A stretch of DNA of 64,000 nt from Agelaius tricolor (taxonomy: Eukaryota; Chordata; Aves; Passeriformes; Icteridae): NCBI GenBank assembly GCA_023055355.1, contig JALJCS010000001.1, forward strand, positions 103,171,881 through 103,235,880, in the 5' to 3' direction. The translations under genes were made by a program, and so were the position numbers. Below, piece after piece: positions 13,437 through 27,129 of this stretch. Below the pieces are notes generated by a model, which had not been told where the DNA came from, ran no database searches, and saw only the letters and a list, made by a program, of their open reading frames with translations. Position 1 is the stretch's first letter. Each line of letters begins with the position of its first letter.

Positions 13437-14030
13437 CTTAAACTGACAAAGTCAGAGTACGACCTGGCCCCTGTTGGTCAGGGATGGTGGTCACAGTCCA
13501 ATTAAGCAGTGGTTGCGGTGGTTGTTGAAGTGGTGGTTCTGGCCTTGTGGAAAGTTGTGGTCCCAAGAAAAACTGGGTTCCCCTCTGGTTGTCCAGTGGT
13601 GGTGGTTGTCCAAGTCCCCAAACCCTCAGGTTACATAGCTCCAAAATCCAGGTAAGAATGTTCAGTCCCCCAGGACAGGGAGTTTCACAATGAAATGATG
13701 CAATCCTTTGAGTCATAGGATCTTCTGGGGAGTCCTTGATGGCCCATTGACAGAAACCACCCCCCTTATTCTGGGTGCAGTTGCCAGGTGAAGACCGAAG
13801 AACACTACCCTGAGCTCACAGCTGTTACACATGACCCACAATTAACAGCTCATCAGGAATAATATAGATGGGTGTGTAATGCATGGTTTGGCTACACTCA
13901 TACTGGTAATCTTTCTCCTGTAACCACCACACTTGACACGTCATTACATTTGCAGAATCATGCAGAGGATTCAAAAAGATGAAGACAAGGTATGATGGCT
14001 CGGTTTTTTGGAAGCACATTTTGGCATTGG
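13437..14030 (-). mobile_element. Probable ERV/LTR-derived block, minus orientation
   Basis: This block differs from its AT-rich flanks: richer in G+C, with GGTGGT/CCACCA-type runs between about 13,485 and 13,615. On the minus strand it gives two adjacent open stretches. One covers 13,825-14,019 (64 codons, with a CQVWWLQEK-like segment). The other covers 13,438-13,716 (92 codons, rich in Pro, Gln and Thr). They lie in different frames with stops between them. The texture is that of an old avian LTR or ERV internal fragment. No intact gag, pol or env motif is visible and no terminal repeats were paired, so the retroviral assignment is inference. A diverged gene fragment is the alternative. 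Confidence 0.35.
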
Positions 14031-14035
14031 CCTAA

Positions 14036-17000
14036 CCGTGGTTTGTTGGAAATCAGTTAAAGTTGTGCTCTTTATTTCACAGGCAGTGTCTTCAGGCTGA
14101 TGTTGAATGCTTGTAATAATCTTAAACTACAGCTCTGCAGTATTGTTCTTATTTTTGAACTCTAGAGTATTAAATGACAACAATGTATTAGAGGGAAACT
14201 ATGAGTAATTGTAAATGAGAACATTTATTGGAAGGAAGTAGAGACTATTGATACGTTGGCAAGCACATACGTAAACCTATAACTCCCCACTGAAACCTTA
14301 TTTCAGAAGAGTGTAGAAGAATGTTTCTCTTTCAGCTGAGTTTTAAATGGAGGGAGACTGAGAAATTTACACCATTAATTCAAAAACCTTACTTTTTTCT
14401 TTCCTCTCTGTTGTTCTAATATACAGTGAACAGGGGAGATAATAACATTGAAACTGATCAACATGACAAGAGATCCAAATGATTTTGAAGACAGTTAATA
14501 ACTGATGATACAAGCCAAGAGATGGGCATTGCCTCATTCCTCTCAACTTGGTTATAGGTAACTATTATTAGAAATTTACCATACTGCACAGCTCTAACTT
14601 TCACCTTTTTTCTAGATCAGACATTTTTTCCTGTGCTCCTCTATTAATTGTATTATGTCCCAGTAAAATTCAGTTGATTCATCAGTCTTGCCAAATTTAA
14701 TAAGAAGCAATTATTAGCAATGAGTAAAGTTTGTTTTGTGTTGATGAACATGTTTTTTGCTGCCTTCATCTTGCTAAATGAGACTTTGCCTTTTATGCCA
14801 GTTTGGATCCCAGGAAATACCAATTAGAACAGTGATATAAAGGTGAGAAATTTAAGAAGAAAATATATACAAAATCTGAATCAACAATGACAAAAATGCA
14901 ACAACAAGAAGCAAAAAAAAAAAAAATAGCTACTCAGATCCGCTTTTAAAGTGTAACGAAGGGTGAAATTTTAATGCTTTACAGTCCACTTACACAGCTG
15001 AAGATATTCTGATCAACTATGGTTCAATAGGGCATAGAAGCATAAAAAGAAATTAGTTTGTGGAGAAAAAGATAATGTGCAATCTATTTAGGAAGAGAAA
15101 TTAGTTGGGTAAGGTCTTGATCATTGATTTTGATTCAGCTAAAATCTAATTCAAGTATTTCATTTGAAGGCCAAAATTTTTCTCTCACGATTTTCTGTGA
15201 AATTAAATATTTGGAAGTGCCCAAATCTGCTATGAACCTAAATCTCTTTGTGATATTACTAAACAACCTCCAGGACTCTGAAAGTTATCCAGGGATATCC
15301 AGAGCCTTTTCTGTATTTCTTATGCATTTAAATTCAGCTTCTTTTTCTCTACTATGTCCATATTGACAGCCAAGTGCGGAATTCTATAAGCCTTCTGTGA
15401 TTGTCAGGACAAATATAAGAGACATCTAATAGTACTTGAAAATCAATTTTTATATATCTGTGGCAGTATAAGAGAACATTTTTTTTCAGAAAATGCATAT
15501 TTAAAATAAAATGAAAATAATAAGAATATACTAGAATAAAATATCTGGAGGGAAAGAAGCTTTCTTTTGAGCAGTGTTTAGATAAGGCTAAGCTCTGAAT
15601 CACAAATAAAAATATCTGAATTGTTATTCTGTGTTCCTTTTTCACTGGAATCATTGGAAAATTTAAATATTTCAATCTCTTGTCAGCACTTCAGCTCAAC
15701 ACTTCTCTTGCATCTGCAAACAGAAAGGATAATAATCATTTGCTTACATGCCCTATCAAGAGAAAAAAAAAAAATCAAGCATTTCCCTGCATCTGGGGAA
15801 AGGAACGCAAGGGAGCTATGTATGCTACTTTCTGTTGATGATGTTGAGCTGGGATTAATGATAAATGATTAATGAACAGATTAGGTGAGCACCCATTGGG
15901 AATGGGGTAAATACATTTGGAGCAGAAAGGTAGTGTAGGTGACTCCTCAAGGTTCTTTCCAGATCTATTTTCTATTGTTCTATGATAACACATAGGTCCA
16001 TCCTCTCTTGTTGTTTCAGGCTTTTCTCTGAGGGAATGTCTCCATTCAAGGTCACTTCTCTAGAATGATATGCCGCATAATTAATTGCTCTTAAATAGTG
16101 CTGAGGTGGCAAAGTGAAAATATGAAGGCAAAAATTTCAACTGCTAAGTAAAGTGTTTCTGCTCACTACCCCAGAGCTGCTGCAGCTCACCAGAGATAAG
16201 GCTCCCTTTCTTCAACTTTCATGTCCAAAATGTAGTGAGCTCATTCTCAATATTTAAAGTACCACTGTGGATGAATTCCAGCACTGGAAGCACATTTGAA
16301 CTGGCAAACAGTAAATGGCTGCCATCAGGCATAAGCACTTGTTATATCAAAGCTTTGGCACATTATTTATGGAAGACTTATTCTAATGAATTCCATCCAC
16401 ACCTACCAGATGTGCAATCCAGGATTATGCCAGCTGTTTACCAGAATGCTTGATGTCCAATAATATCATGAGTATATCGTGACATTCAATTTTAATGTTG
16501 TTGAATAAGGAAACTTTGTCTTGATATCTTTATTGAAAATGAATAAGCAATGTTCTTGCATATGCTGATTCAAAATGTTGGCAGTCCAGCTCCTCTGGAA
16601 ACACGGGCACTTCTGTGAAAGTGGACAACCCCAACTGAATCTGCAAAGGCTCTCCAGTGTTCTTAACAAATTAACCTCATACATAAAATCTGTGGAACAA
16701 TAAAATACCAAATGAATGATAAAGGAATCTAAATAGGCATTTACTATTGTCTGTTTTTTCAAAGGTATGTGCAGTAACAAAGGCATTCTTTCTAATAATA
16801 CTCTCCTTCAGAAATCTCAGTAAAATTAGTGGTATCTTTGACAAATTCAGGTTTTACCAAACATATATGAGGACAGAAGAAATTAGTTCTGTTTTTTTAT
16901 TGTGTTAGACTTACAGATATATGATTGAAATGGTATTCCATCATGGAGCATTGAAATAATTTAATATTAATCATTCCACTTCTTGGGTAGGAGCATTTAA

Positions 17001-18945
17001 TCTTCAGATTTATATTTTTACAAGATTTATAACTTGTAATACATTGGCTTCATGGTAATTGTATTTAAAAATACAATAATTTACCTGTGTAAAGAATAAC
17101 TCATACTTTTAAGCAAGGAAGGCAACAAAGACTTCTTCACAACATTGGGTTTTACAGGATGATAAATGTTTGTGATAACCTGCTTGGTTTTATAACCCAT
17201 ACTTCCCACCATAGGTTCACAAGCTCCTCTCAGGCATCCTCCCACTCCAGCATGAGTCTCTTCCATAAGCTGCAGGTGAACCTCTGCAACCCAGTGGATC
17301 TGCATGGCCTGCAGGGGCACAGCTGCCTCACCATGGTCTTCATCATGGCCTGCAGGGGAATCGCAGCTCCAGAATCTGTCACACCTCCTCCCCCTCCTCC
17401 ACTGACCCTGGTGTCTGCGTGATTGTTCCTCTCAAATGTTCTCACTCTTCTGTGGTTGCAGTTAGATCTGCGTAACAATTTTTTTTTAAACTTCTTCTGA
17501 AATATGATATCAGAGAAGCATTACCACAATTTCTAAATGGCCCAACCTTGGCCAGCAGTGGGTCCATCCTGGAGCCTCTGGCATTGGCTCTGCTGGACTT
17601 GGGGAAGCTTCTGGCAGCTTCTCACAGAAGCCACCCCTGTAGCTGCCCATGCTACCAAAACCTGTCCATGGAAACCCAGTACACTACATAAGCCACTGAC
17701 ATATCAAGTTAGGAAGAAATACAATGTGTTGATAGCTACCCAAATAAGTAAAAAAATCACAACCTTTTTTTTAAAAAAAAAATTTGTTTATAGATCTTTA
17801 TTTGGATAATGAAAGCTACAAACCATTCATACAATAACTGTTTCCACAGGGAAAAAAATATGGTGCTAGTTTACTGTACCTCTTTTATGAAAGAGATTTT
17901 ATTTTTAAACAACTATAAGGTTGACCTTTTAAAACGTTCTTTTCCTCCAAATTGCTCATAAAATTAGGACTTACTAGGTCTTGATCTCAGAAAATTGTCA
18001 CACGATTCTTTTTGGGTTTTTTTGTTCAAATACTGCTGTATGTGCAAACATTTCCTACACAGGTCTTTGATTTGCTAAATTACCTACTCCTCTGTACACA
18101 TTTTTCTAATCAGAAAGAGTAACTCTGCTGCTGATGTGACTGCATTAAAAATTCTAGTTTCTGACATCCCAGCTTGCTATTCCTACAAGTAAAGCACCAC
18201 AAAATGATGTAACAACATAGCCACATGCTGGGGCTATGTGTACTGTGGTTGTTCAAAACAGGGCATGAAGACAGTTATAAAATATTACTTTGTTTATCTT
18301 TTCCTGTAGAATGGTAGTAATACTTGTAATCTATTTTTCAAGTCTTCTTTATTTCCCCTGTGGGCTAGATTCTATATCAAACCCATAGGTTGCTATATTG
18401 AAAACAACTTCAGATTAACATTTCCATGTTGTAATACACCATGCCTAGGCTTTTATCTCTAAAAGCGTTGTTAGAATTCCTGCATTTCAATGGTGTTTGA
18501 TAGATGGACAATACTTGGGAATGTGTATAAACATCTTTTATTCTGCTTCTGCTTGCAAATATATATGTGGGAAAAAAGTGAGAGATCTTGGCATGAAAAA
18601 TATCTTTCACTGTTATGATTTCCTCACCTTATTCTGAATGTGCTTATTCACTGGTCTTCTCTGATTGTTTCATTGACATCTCTGGCCTAAAACTTACTAA
18701 GGTCAGTAGGTTTTGAAATGATTCTTCATGTTCCAAAGTCATGGATGTATTTTCTGGTTTTGAATCTCATTAGAAAATGAATATTGCATATTAAAAAACA
18801 CCTTAAACAAAACAAAAAGTTTTGAGGTAAATGTCAATCCACTCATCAGAAAATTTAGTTAAATCATACTTAATACTTCATTCTTCTGTGTTATCAACCT
18901 AGAACAAGTAGTCACTTCTATCCCATAAGTGTACCTGCTTGTCAG
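14036..18945. other. AT-rich stretch without a recognisable gene
   Basis: Short open frames only. Patches of mixed composition at 17,200-17,420 (C-rich, proline-codon run near 17,390) and 17,540-17,680 have no recognisable product. An A12 run occurs at 14,915-14,926. A short CR1-tail-like segment at about 15,930-15,987 is listed separately. Confidence 0.6.
15930..15987 (+). mobile_element. Possible CR1 3' tail fragment
   Basis: The string 'gactcctcaaggttctttccag' followed by 'ttctattgttctatgat' resembles the last part of a CR1 element in plus orientation (a '...aggtcccttccaac...' block followed by 'attctatgattct'). It is short and diverged, so chance similarity remains possible. Confidence 0.3.
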
Positions 18946-18950
18946 ACAAG

Positions 18951-20310
18951 ATAAAATCATAAAATCACAGAATGTTTGGGGTTGGAAGGGACCTCTGGAG
19001 ATAATCTAGTCCTATGCCCATGCTCAAGCAGGTTCACCCAGATTATGTTGCATCAGATTGTGTCCAGGAGTATTTTGAATATCTCCTGAGAAGGCAGCCT
19101 TTTCCAGTGCTCAATGACCCTTACACTAAAGAAGTTCTTCCTCATGATCAGCCTGAACTTGCTCTGTTCCCATTTCTGCCTGCTGCCTCTTGTCCTGTTG
19201 CTTGGCACTAACAAAAAAAGAGCCTGGCTCCATCCTCTTGGTGCCCTCCCTTCAGATATTTGTAGACAGTGACAAAGTCCCCACTCAGTAATTTCCTCTA
19301 GACTGAGCAGGCCCAGCTCCCTCAACTTCTCATAAGAGAGATGCTCTAGTCCTTTAATCACCTTTGCAGCCCTTCGCTGGACTCACTCTTGGAGATCCAT
19401 GTCTCTTCTGTATTGGGGAGGCCAGAACTGGACACAGCACTCCATACATGGCCTCACCAGGTCTGAGTGGAGGGGTAGGATCCTTTCCCTTGATCTGATG
19501 CATCTTTGGGCACCATTGGCCTTCTTAGCCACAAGGACACACTGCTGGCTCATGGACAACTTGTCCACCAGGACTTCCAGGTCCTACTCTGCAGAGATGC
19601 TTTCCAGCAGGTCAGCCCCCAGCCTGTTCTGGTACTTGGGATTATTCTTCTCCAGGTGTAGAACACTACATTTTTCTTTGCTGAACTACAGCAGCAAGTT
19701 GTTCAACTCTCCAGTCTGTTCAGGTCTCAATAAATGGCAGCACAGCCTTCATGGCAGCCACTCCTGCCCATTTTTTATCCTCAGCAAACCTGCTGAGGAT
19801 ACATTCTCTCTCTACACCTAGGTCATTGATTAAACAAGACTTGATCCAGACCTGACCCATAGGGAACACTACTATCCAAAAGTCACCAACTAGACTCTGT
19901 ACCACTGATCACAATCTACCTCACTGTTTCCTCATCTAACCCACAATTCCTGACCTTACCTATGAGGATGTTATGGTAGACAGTGCCAAAAGCATCACAG
20001 ATTTCAAGGTAGACAACATCCACCGCTCTTGTGTCATCTACCCACCAGTTATTTCATTGCAGAAGGCTATTGTACTGGTAAAATATGATTTCCCATTGTT
20101 TAAATCAGTGTTGACTACTCCTGGTAACCTTTTACATGCTCGGTGATGACCTCCAGAATGATCTTACCAGGGATGAAGTTGGAGCTGACTGCCCTGTAGT
20201 TTCTTGGGCCCTACTTCTTGCCCTTTTTGAAGACTGGAATGACAGTCTTCTCCCAATCCTAGGCATTTCTCCTGTTATACATGACCATTTTAAATATGGC
20301 ATCAAAGCTT
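18951..20310 (-). mobile_element. CR1 LINE, 5'-truncated, minus orientation
   Basis: The plus strand begins with 'aaaatcataaaatcacagaatg' and a 'ggttggaagggacct' block, the reverse complement of the avian CR1 3' end. Reading the minus strand from the far end gives decayed reverse transcriptase. First comes the FKKGKK...NYRAVSS...PGKI segment (about 20,240-20,150), then MSQQCVLVAKKANG and the VRP..E.CVQFWPP segment (about 19,560-19,400), and finally the KGLEHLSYE...[10 protein letters not shown] segment (about 19,360-19,300). Stops and frameshifts interrupt it. The upstream endonuclease and ORF1 are absent, the usual 5' truncation of LINE copies. This is a dead retrotransposon copy. Confidence 0.92.
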
Positions 20311-20461
20311 TCAGGCTATTGGAGAATGTGTTTTTATTGTTTGTTTTTTTGGTTAACATAAACGGCCTTTTAAGAACAAGATGAGGCCCATGATAATTAA
20401 AAAATGAATAAAATCATGGGGGCAGGTTGCACATCATCTTCTGCAGATTTGGAGAATAGAA

Positions 20462-20513
20462 AATGAATGAATGAATGAATGAATGAATGAATGAATGAAT
20501 GAATGAATGAATG
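20462..20513. repeat. (AATG)13 microsatellite
   Basis: Thirteen uninterrupted copies of AATG. It lies between the inward-facing 5' ends of two CR1 copies. A pure tract of this length is probably length-polymorphic. Confidence 0.97.
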
Positions 20514-20522
20514 AATTCACAA

Positions 20523-20917
20523 AATTGATAGCAGGGTTGGAGCAACTCTCCTGTGAAGATGGGCTAAAAGAGTTGGGATTGCTCAGCCTGGAGAAAAGAA
20601 GACTCCAGGTAGACCATATAGCAACATTTCATTGCTGAAAGGGGGCCTAAAAGCAAGCCAGAGGAGGCATGTAGTGATAGCACGTGGTGGAATGGCTTTA
20701 AACTGGAAGAAGGTAGACTTAGATTAGATATTAGGAAGAAACTCTTTACTGGGAGGACAGTGAGGCATTGGAACAGGTTTTTCAGAGAATTTGTGGAAGC
20801 CCCATCCTTGAAGTGTTCAAGGCCTGGCAGGAACAACCGGAGCATTGAAGGAAGATTAAAACTAAATGATCTTAAAGGTCCCCTCCTGCCCAAACTATTC
20901 TGTGATTCTGTGATTCT
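20523..20917 (+). mobile_element. CR1 LINE 3' fragment, plus orientation
   Basis: Contains the CR1 3' region: 'gggattgctcagcctggag' near 20,576, 'attaggaagaaactctttac' near 20,730, 'gaggcattggaacaggtt' near 20,762, and the tail 'attctgtgattctgtgattct' ending at 20,917. It matches in reverse the copy at 18,951-19,360, so the two make a diverged inverted pair. Only the last roughly 0.4 kb of the element is present. The reverse transcriptase C-terminal reading frame is degraded. Confidence 0.92.
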
Positions 20918-22749
20918 AATGATGATTAGGGGGAATGGGCAGAAGGGAGAGAATCTGGTTTGCAAAATATTTCCTATTACTATTACTAGTGTACTCCTCT
21001 AATGAGTTCCTGGTTGTCTCTATTCATTTCAGCATTTTGCCTGGAGAAAACTTAACCCACCCTAAAAACCTGTATATGATCTGTGTCCAAACACAAAAGC
21101 CTCAAACTCACTTCAAACTCTCCAGGAATGCTGGCAGACAGTCTTTTTTCACTAATCATACCATATGTAGGTAAAAAGGTGCCAAGAGTCAGACCAAACC
21201 TGAATCGTCTCCCACTCAATTATTTGTTTGCACATAACTTTTAGAAGCCAAATTTTAATAAACAAATTATTTTGCTATTAGTTCCCATCATCTTTGCTCA
21301 GTCTTTACAATGCAAAAGCTATCCCTTTCCTAAAACCTCTCTTTGGACACATGTCCAAACCTATGATATTTAATGGCAACTCATTACTCATTCTTGCTTC
21401 ATTGGCAAGTACACCTGCTGAAAATGGCCAGACAAAACTGGAGCTTCCTGTACTCATAAACTTTCCAAGAGTCTCCTAGAAAGACAACATACTCTCTCTT
21501 TTTGAGATATTAAAATCATATCCAAGAACATAATAAAAAATATTTAGCGTAACAACAACAAAAGAAAGAAAATGTTGAACCTTATGGGGCCATACTTAAA
21601 AATTATTTTGCTTTCTTTTTTAAGGCGAAAGCAATTTCATAGACTTGGAAATATTTTTTTTTGTCACTTCATGGTGAAGACAAAGTTGACTTAATCAGGG
21701 AGGTGTATCATGGTGCATTCAACCTGACACGAAGTTGTTGTGATCAATAGAAAAACATCTACCCTTCTGACAGTAAGATACATAGTGTGGACTTAAATTT
21801 AATGCCCTTGAAACCTGAAAGCAGGCTCACGATTTTATGGCACATCTATATGGATATAAGCAGTGCTTCTCGGAATTGTTACCAGTACCCTGTTTACACA
21901 TGCTTGTATCTTGCTTTTATCTCATGTTTATAAGATATTTATCTTTGTATATACGTGTATGCGTGTGGTATGTGTATGGAAAGGAAGAGAGAGAGGAAGA
22001 ACATGCTGTAAGCTTACACAGTTATGGTGAAGTCACATAATCTTTTATTAATGTCATTTGCATCTTTCACAAATGTAGTTGTATGCCAGATAAAACAGCA
22101 TCAAAAAAAGGAAGCAAGCAGACACATGGTGACAATTTTAGAAAAAATTAGAGGAGAATTTTTCTTCTGTGAAAATGAAACAATAATTTTATAGAAAATG
22201 TGTGTCTGTTGACACTTAACATTCCCAGGGAAGTATTTATTGCACAGTTGCTGGGAAACAAACCCTTCATTGGTATATTCATTTGCTCTGTCATGAGACT
22301 GAGCTGCAGTTTACTATAGAAAAGAAACATTGTCTGGCCATTTATATAGATTGTAGTATGCCTCCTTTGTATGAAATGTTGTCACATAAATATCATAATG
22401 CTACAGTTAAAGTATTGCCAATAATTATGGATTGCATCACTTCTAATGAAGAAGGTTCATTTTTTTTAGAAGAAGGAATGTACTCAGCCCTCCATGAAAT
22501 CAATTTTAAACACAATAAGCAAAGTAATATACCTGAAAATAGTCTCCCAAGCATGGGGATGGATCAGGGCTAAGTTGGGGCTCCTTCTAGAGTTAACCAA
22601 CACCTACTCACAAATGGGATATATGTGATTAAAAATTTATATTAACTATTTTCTTTACTATTTTTTTCCTTTTTTACTCATATGGGGAAAAGAGTTGTAC
22701 ACAATTTGTTCTGGTTTTTACGTTCACAGGTGAGGAGAATTGCATATTT

Positions 22750-22796
22750 TTTACTACCATCTGAACCCTTTACTACCATCAACTTTTACTACCATC
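22750..22796. repeat. Three copies of a 12-bp core, TTTACTACCATC
   Basis: Identical 12-base cores begin at 22,750, 22,769 and 22,785, separated by 7 and 4 bases. A small, recent-looking tandem duplication. Confidence 0.9.
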
Positions 22797-25700
22797 AACT
22801 CTTTCATTAAATGTGCAGCTGATTAGAGAAATGTGCCACTGATTTAGAAATGCATAGTAAGAAAGTATTTATTTATTTTTAATTTTTGCTGTGATCAGAG
22901 ACAAAGTTTTGAACAGAGAATCCTGAAAGTGATTCAAAAGGAAAAGTATTTCTCTTGTGTCATGAAATTTTAAGCTGTAAAAAATGTCCTTTATCATGCA
23001 GGTTGACACTCAGACTGCCTAATTCTCTCTAACCTGATACTCAGATAGAATTTAAATCATTTATGTCTCAGACTGATCCTTTTCACCTGAGACAGTAGCA
23101 TGAAAATCTGGACACCTTTGGTGTGGCAGATAAAGTTCGTAATATGCTTAAATCTAAGCTGTAACATATGTTTGAAAGCAGCACCTGGTTCCCACCTAAA
23201 CCATTTTATGATTCACAGATGGGCTGGGAAGCAACAACACATTTGGAATTCCCAATATGTAAAATATGATCTTAGCAAGACAATACACTCAGACAGTCTA
23301 GAATTTTAATTAAAATCTACAGCCAGATAAAGGATCTTACTGCAGTTAATTCTGACAATTCAAACTCTTATAATGAGGGATATGGATGCAGATACTAGAG
23401 CTTCAGCCCTGTAAGGGGTGTCAGAGCTAGGCATTCTGCCACCAGGAAGGGAATTTAAGCACCAAATAACAAACTGGACAGTAGCAGCTTGAGCTCCTCT
23501 GGGTTGAATTGGTGATTCAGAGAGCAAGAAAAAATGTGGCTGAACTGTATAGAAACCTTAAGGCAATTTCTCCAGGTTAGGGATACCTGGACTACAATCC
23601 ATTCTAAAAAAACATTTATTTATTTTGAAGAGTGAGCCATAATGCAAGAAAATAATGATTCTTTAAATAATTAATTCCTTAAATTCCTTAAATTTTAAGT
23701 CCTAACTTTCCTCCCTTATCCCACTAATGTGGTCTCTTAAATGTTTTCACAGTCATGTCCAGATTTATACCTTGCCTAGAGTGCAGATAAAGTTATTATA
23801 AAAGGGTAACCTCCTTGGTTTTCTCCTCCTGTGGTTGTGTTTTAAAAGGAAATGACAGCCACTTCTGTGGTCTCTGTAATGCTGGTTGCCTAACATAGGT
23901 GTAAAGGTGACTAAATTGGAGTAAAAATTGCTTCCCAGATTTTGATTGTGAGATTGAAAGTTGTGCTGGCACATAAAAATACAACCTATACTGGGAATGC
24001 AGAGGCACCTGAGGAATGTTCATTTCAAGTGCCAACAAGTCTGTATGCTTTGGTACTCCTACAATCAGGTATCAGTTAAATATGTATTTTCAGGATCATA
24101 AATTTGAACCTAGACACATCATTTCCACTTTATAGCCCTTTGTATATCTCACCTTGTGAAAATGTTGCCCACAGCTGTAAGGAAAGAATATGTAACTTCC
24201 TTTGCATTTATATCATTGTATTATTAGGAATGTTAATTAAAGTGATTTTTTTATTCTGTATTTTAAACCATTTTTTAAATTAATTTAACACATTTACCTT
24301 TTTTATTTCAAATCATATAATTTTTTTTTATCCTAGCTAAATAGCATGTAATCTTACATATTTATTTACTAAAAGATATTGCTGACTATCTCTGGATTTG
24401 TTATTGATTTTACTATTGTAAACTGTTTTACTAATGATTTTTACATTGTTATGTAGTAAAATCTCCAAATAGTTGAATTACTTGAAACCAATAGTCCAAT
24501 TTTGTGTTTAATATCACATTGTGTTTAATTTCACTACTGTGAAAATGTCTTTGATGAAAAGCATTTTACTTTCTGAAAGAAAAATGCATAATCCCAAATC
24601 TTCAATCACTGAAAAGTAGTACAATTCCATTTAATGCACTTAGTTTCAAAGCTGAAAAAATTAAAGAGATTCCTTTTGGCACATTCTATTAGAAGTTAAA
24701 AGACATTCCAATTTAGAAAGCAAGAGCATACCTTCAGAAGGAAAAAAAAAATTCAGAGAAAAAGCCCAACATATGCCAGGCACCACTCTCTTAATACCAT
24801 CGAAATAACATCAGAAGCCACTTGAGGATTCTCTGCACAGGCTTGTTCACCAATCACTAGACATTCAAATGGGAGTAAGAAATCCCCTGTAAGACCAGCT
24901 AAAAGGCTGTGAATTATTCCTCCTTTCATCTGACAGACTTGTCTTGACCACAGAATGCAGAAATTGATCTGCAAAATAACAGAAAGCTGCACCCTAACTT
25001 TGAAAGAGACATGTGTACATATATATTATGTGTGTATAGTGTATATGGTTATATATATGGAACCTTGGTCAGGTATCACATTGAGCTGTCCCTCTGCCTG
25101 CCTCACCTGAGCTGCTGAGCTAGAACACATTTTGGTGAACTCCAGTAGTGCTACAGGCTTGCTTAGAGATCTTGTTTGTGCAAATACAGAGAGAAAAGGA
25201 TTTATCAAAAACATGATCTGAAAGCACACTGGCACTTTCAGTGCAGATAAAACCTGGTCTCTGCTGCCAACCAGGTGAGAAGATTTGAAGCCAATATTTC
25301 AAGCAAATCAGTCAGCTCACAGTGCCTCTCTCATCAGCTCACATGCCATCATCCTGCCCTTGGCTTTGTTTACTAGAGGCTGGGGGTTAGGGAAGCTGGA
25401 GATCTACAGCTTCTGCTTTCCAGCCTGGAAGCAGTCAGATGTGGGTAAGGCTGTGGGGAAAAGTGCTATGGTTTCTTATTTCTCTGCAAGACATGGTACA
25501 GCTATGCATTTTGGACTTTAGATGATAAGTGTGTCACAGGCATTTGTAAGGATGCCTTCACAACTCTCTTGACAAGTTAAAAGCTGCTTGATGCCTGTAG
25601 GTGGGATACCCTTTGTTCATTATTTGTGCCATTGGCCTTAATCCAGTTCCCTGCTGCTGACTTTCTTTTCCCTTCCTGCCTGTTAGACAGATATTTTCAG

Positions 25701-27073
25701 ATAATGTCTTCTGATAACATACCATACCAGCTCTTGCAGTTCATTCAAAGGCTGAGCTTATGAATCCCTGACCATACAAGCAGTAAAAACTGTGATAAGG
25801 GCAGAGAGTGGATACAGAACATGGAAATACTTATGCTTACAATGCCACCTGATTGGTTTTGTGTTATGAAATTGCTTTTTTACATTTTTTGCCCCAATAA
25901 TTCTCTGTTGAACTTTTAAAGGAATAATATTCTGAAGTCACTTCAGACTTGCAAATATTTGTCAGCTGTAAGTTGTTTTAATGAAATTTACCCAGTCTAA
26001 GAGTCTATGTTATTAGTTGGGATTTTTTTTTTCCCACAATCACATTTTTATGGGAGCTAAGACTTAGGAGCAATGATAGAGAAAGCTTTTATTTTTTATG
26101 AGAAAGGGAAGAAATGAATAAATTGAATGAATTAGCTTTGCAAACAGATCTCTGATTACAGTTGTTGCTCTGGGACTATCACTAGTGTTACAACCAATAA
26201 ACAATTTGCTAATACTAAGCCAAGTTCTAACTCTCCAGCTGCTAATTTAAGGTAGAAAAATTGTTTTCATTCTTAATATGCTTTTCTTTCACTTATGTAT
26301 TTTTCATATCCTTTGCTAAATGAAAAGGTAGAACTGTGCTCCATTTAGGTCTAAATAGGTAGTTTTATTGTATTTTTTTCATACTTCACTAAGTATTTAG
26401 CACCTAATTTTCACCTTAATTATCTTTTACTCATATTTGAATAAGAGAAGAAGTGAGAAAAAAATCTCACATTAAGACTTGAGTTACCTTATATGATCCT
26501 AAATTAAAAAGCTTTTTTTATATCTCTTTTTTTTTTTTTTTTTTTGCTATATGTCCATCTGCTTTTTAACTGGAGCTCAATAATTTTTTCTAATATATTT
26601 TCAGTTAGGTGGATTTGTGCTTTTGGGGAAAAAGAGAAAAAGAAACACATTAACAACAGTCTTCCAATTTTGCTTCTTCAATTTTTCAATGCCTCTCATG
26701 AAATCTAAGTTATTTTCCAACATGCTGAGCTTCCCAGTAACAAAGAAACAAATTTATAAAACTTTGTTGTCTTTCACCTTTAAAAATAGGAATTATGATA
26801 TAAAAAATAAAAATAACAAAAAAAAAAAATAACTTGCAGTAACTAGAAGGTGTTGTTTATATTTAGAATAAGTAATACCCTTGTACCTAGGTTGTAAACT
26901 TTTCAATTATATCTCCACAGGGGTGTCAGGGAGATTGTTTAGAAGATAGTTGTGAAATTCAATGCAGGTGTAAGTTACTTAACTATTCCTGGTCATATAG
27001 ATGAATTAGTGGTTTTAAAAAAGTGCAGAGGATTTATTAATGAGTCAGCTATCTATTCTAGCAGACAGACTGG

Positions 27074-27129
27074 AAGGTAGACCTGGAGAACAAGGTAGAC
27101 CTAGAGACTAGAAGGTAGACCTAGAGAAC
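27074..27129. repeat. Three-copy minisatellite, 18-20 bp unit
   Basis: AAGGTAGACCTRGAGAAC-like units repeat three times with one G/A change and a 2-base length difference in the middle copy. Confidence 0.88.

Noticed and set aside
20564..20965. 133-codon minus-strand open frame
   Set aside because: It lies antisense over the CR1 3' fragment, so it is a repeat shadow.
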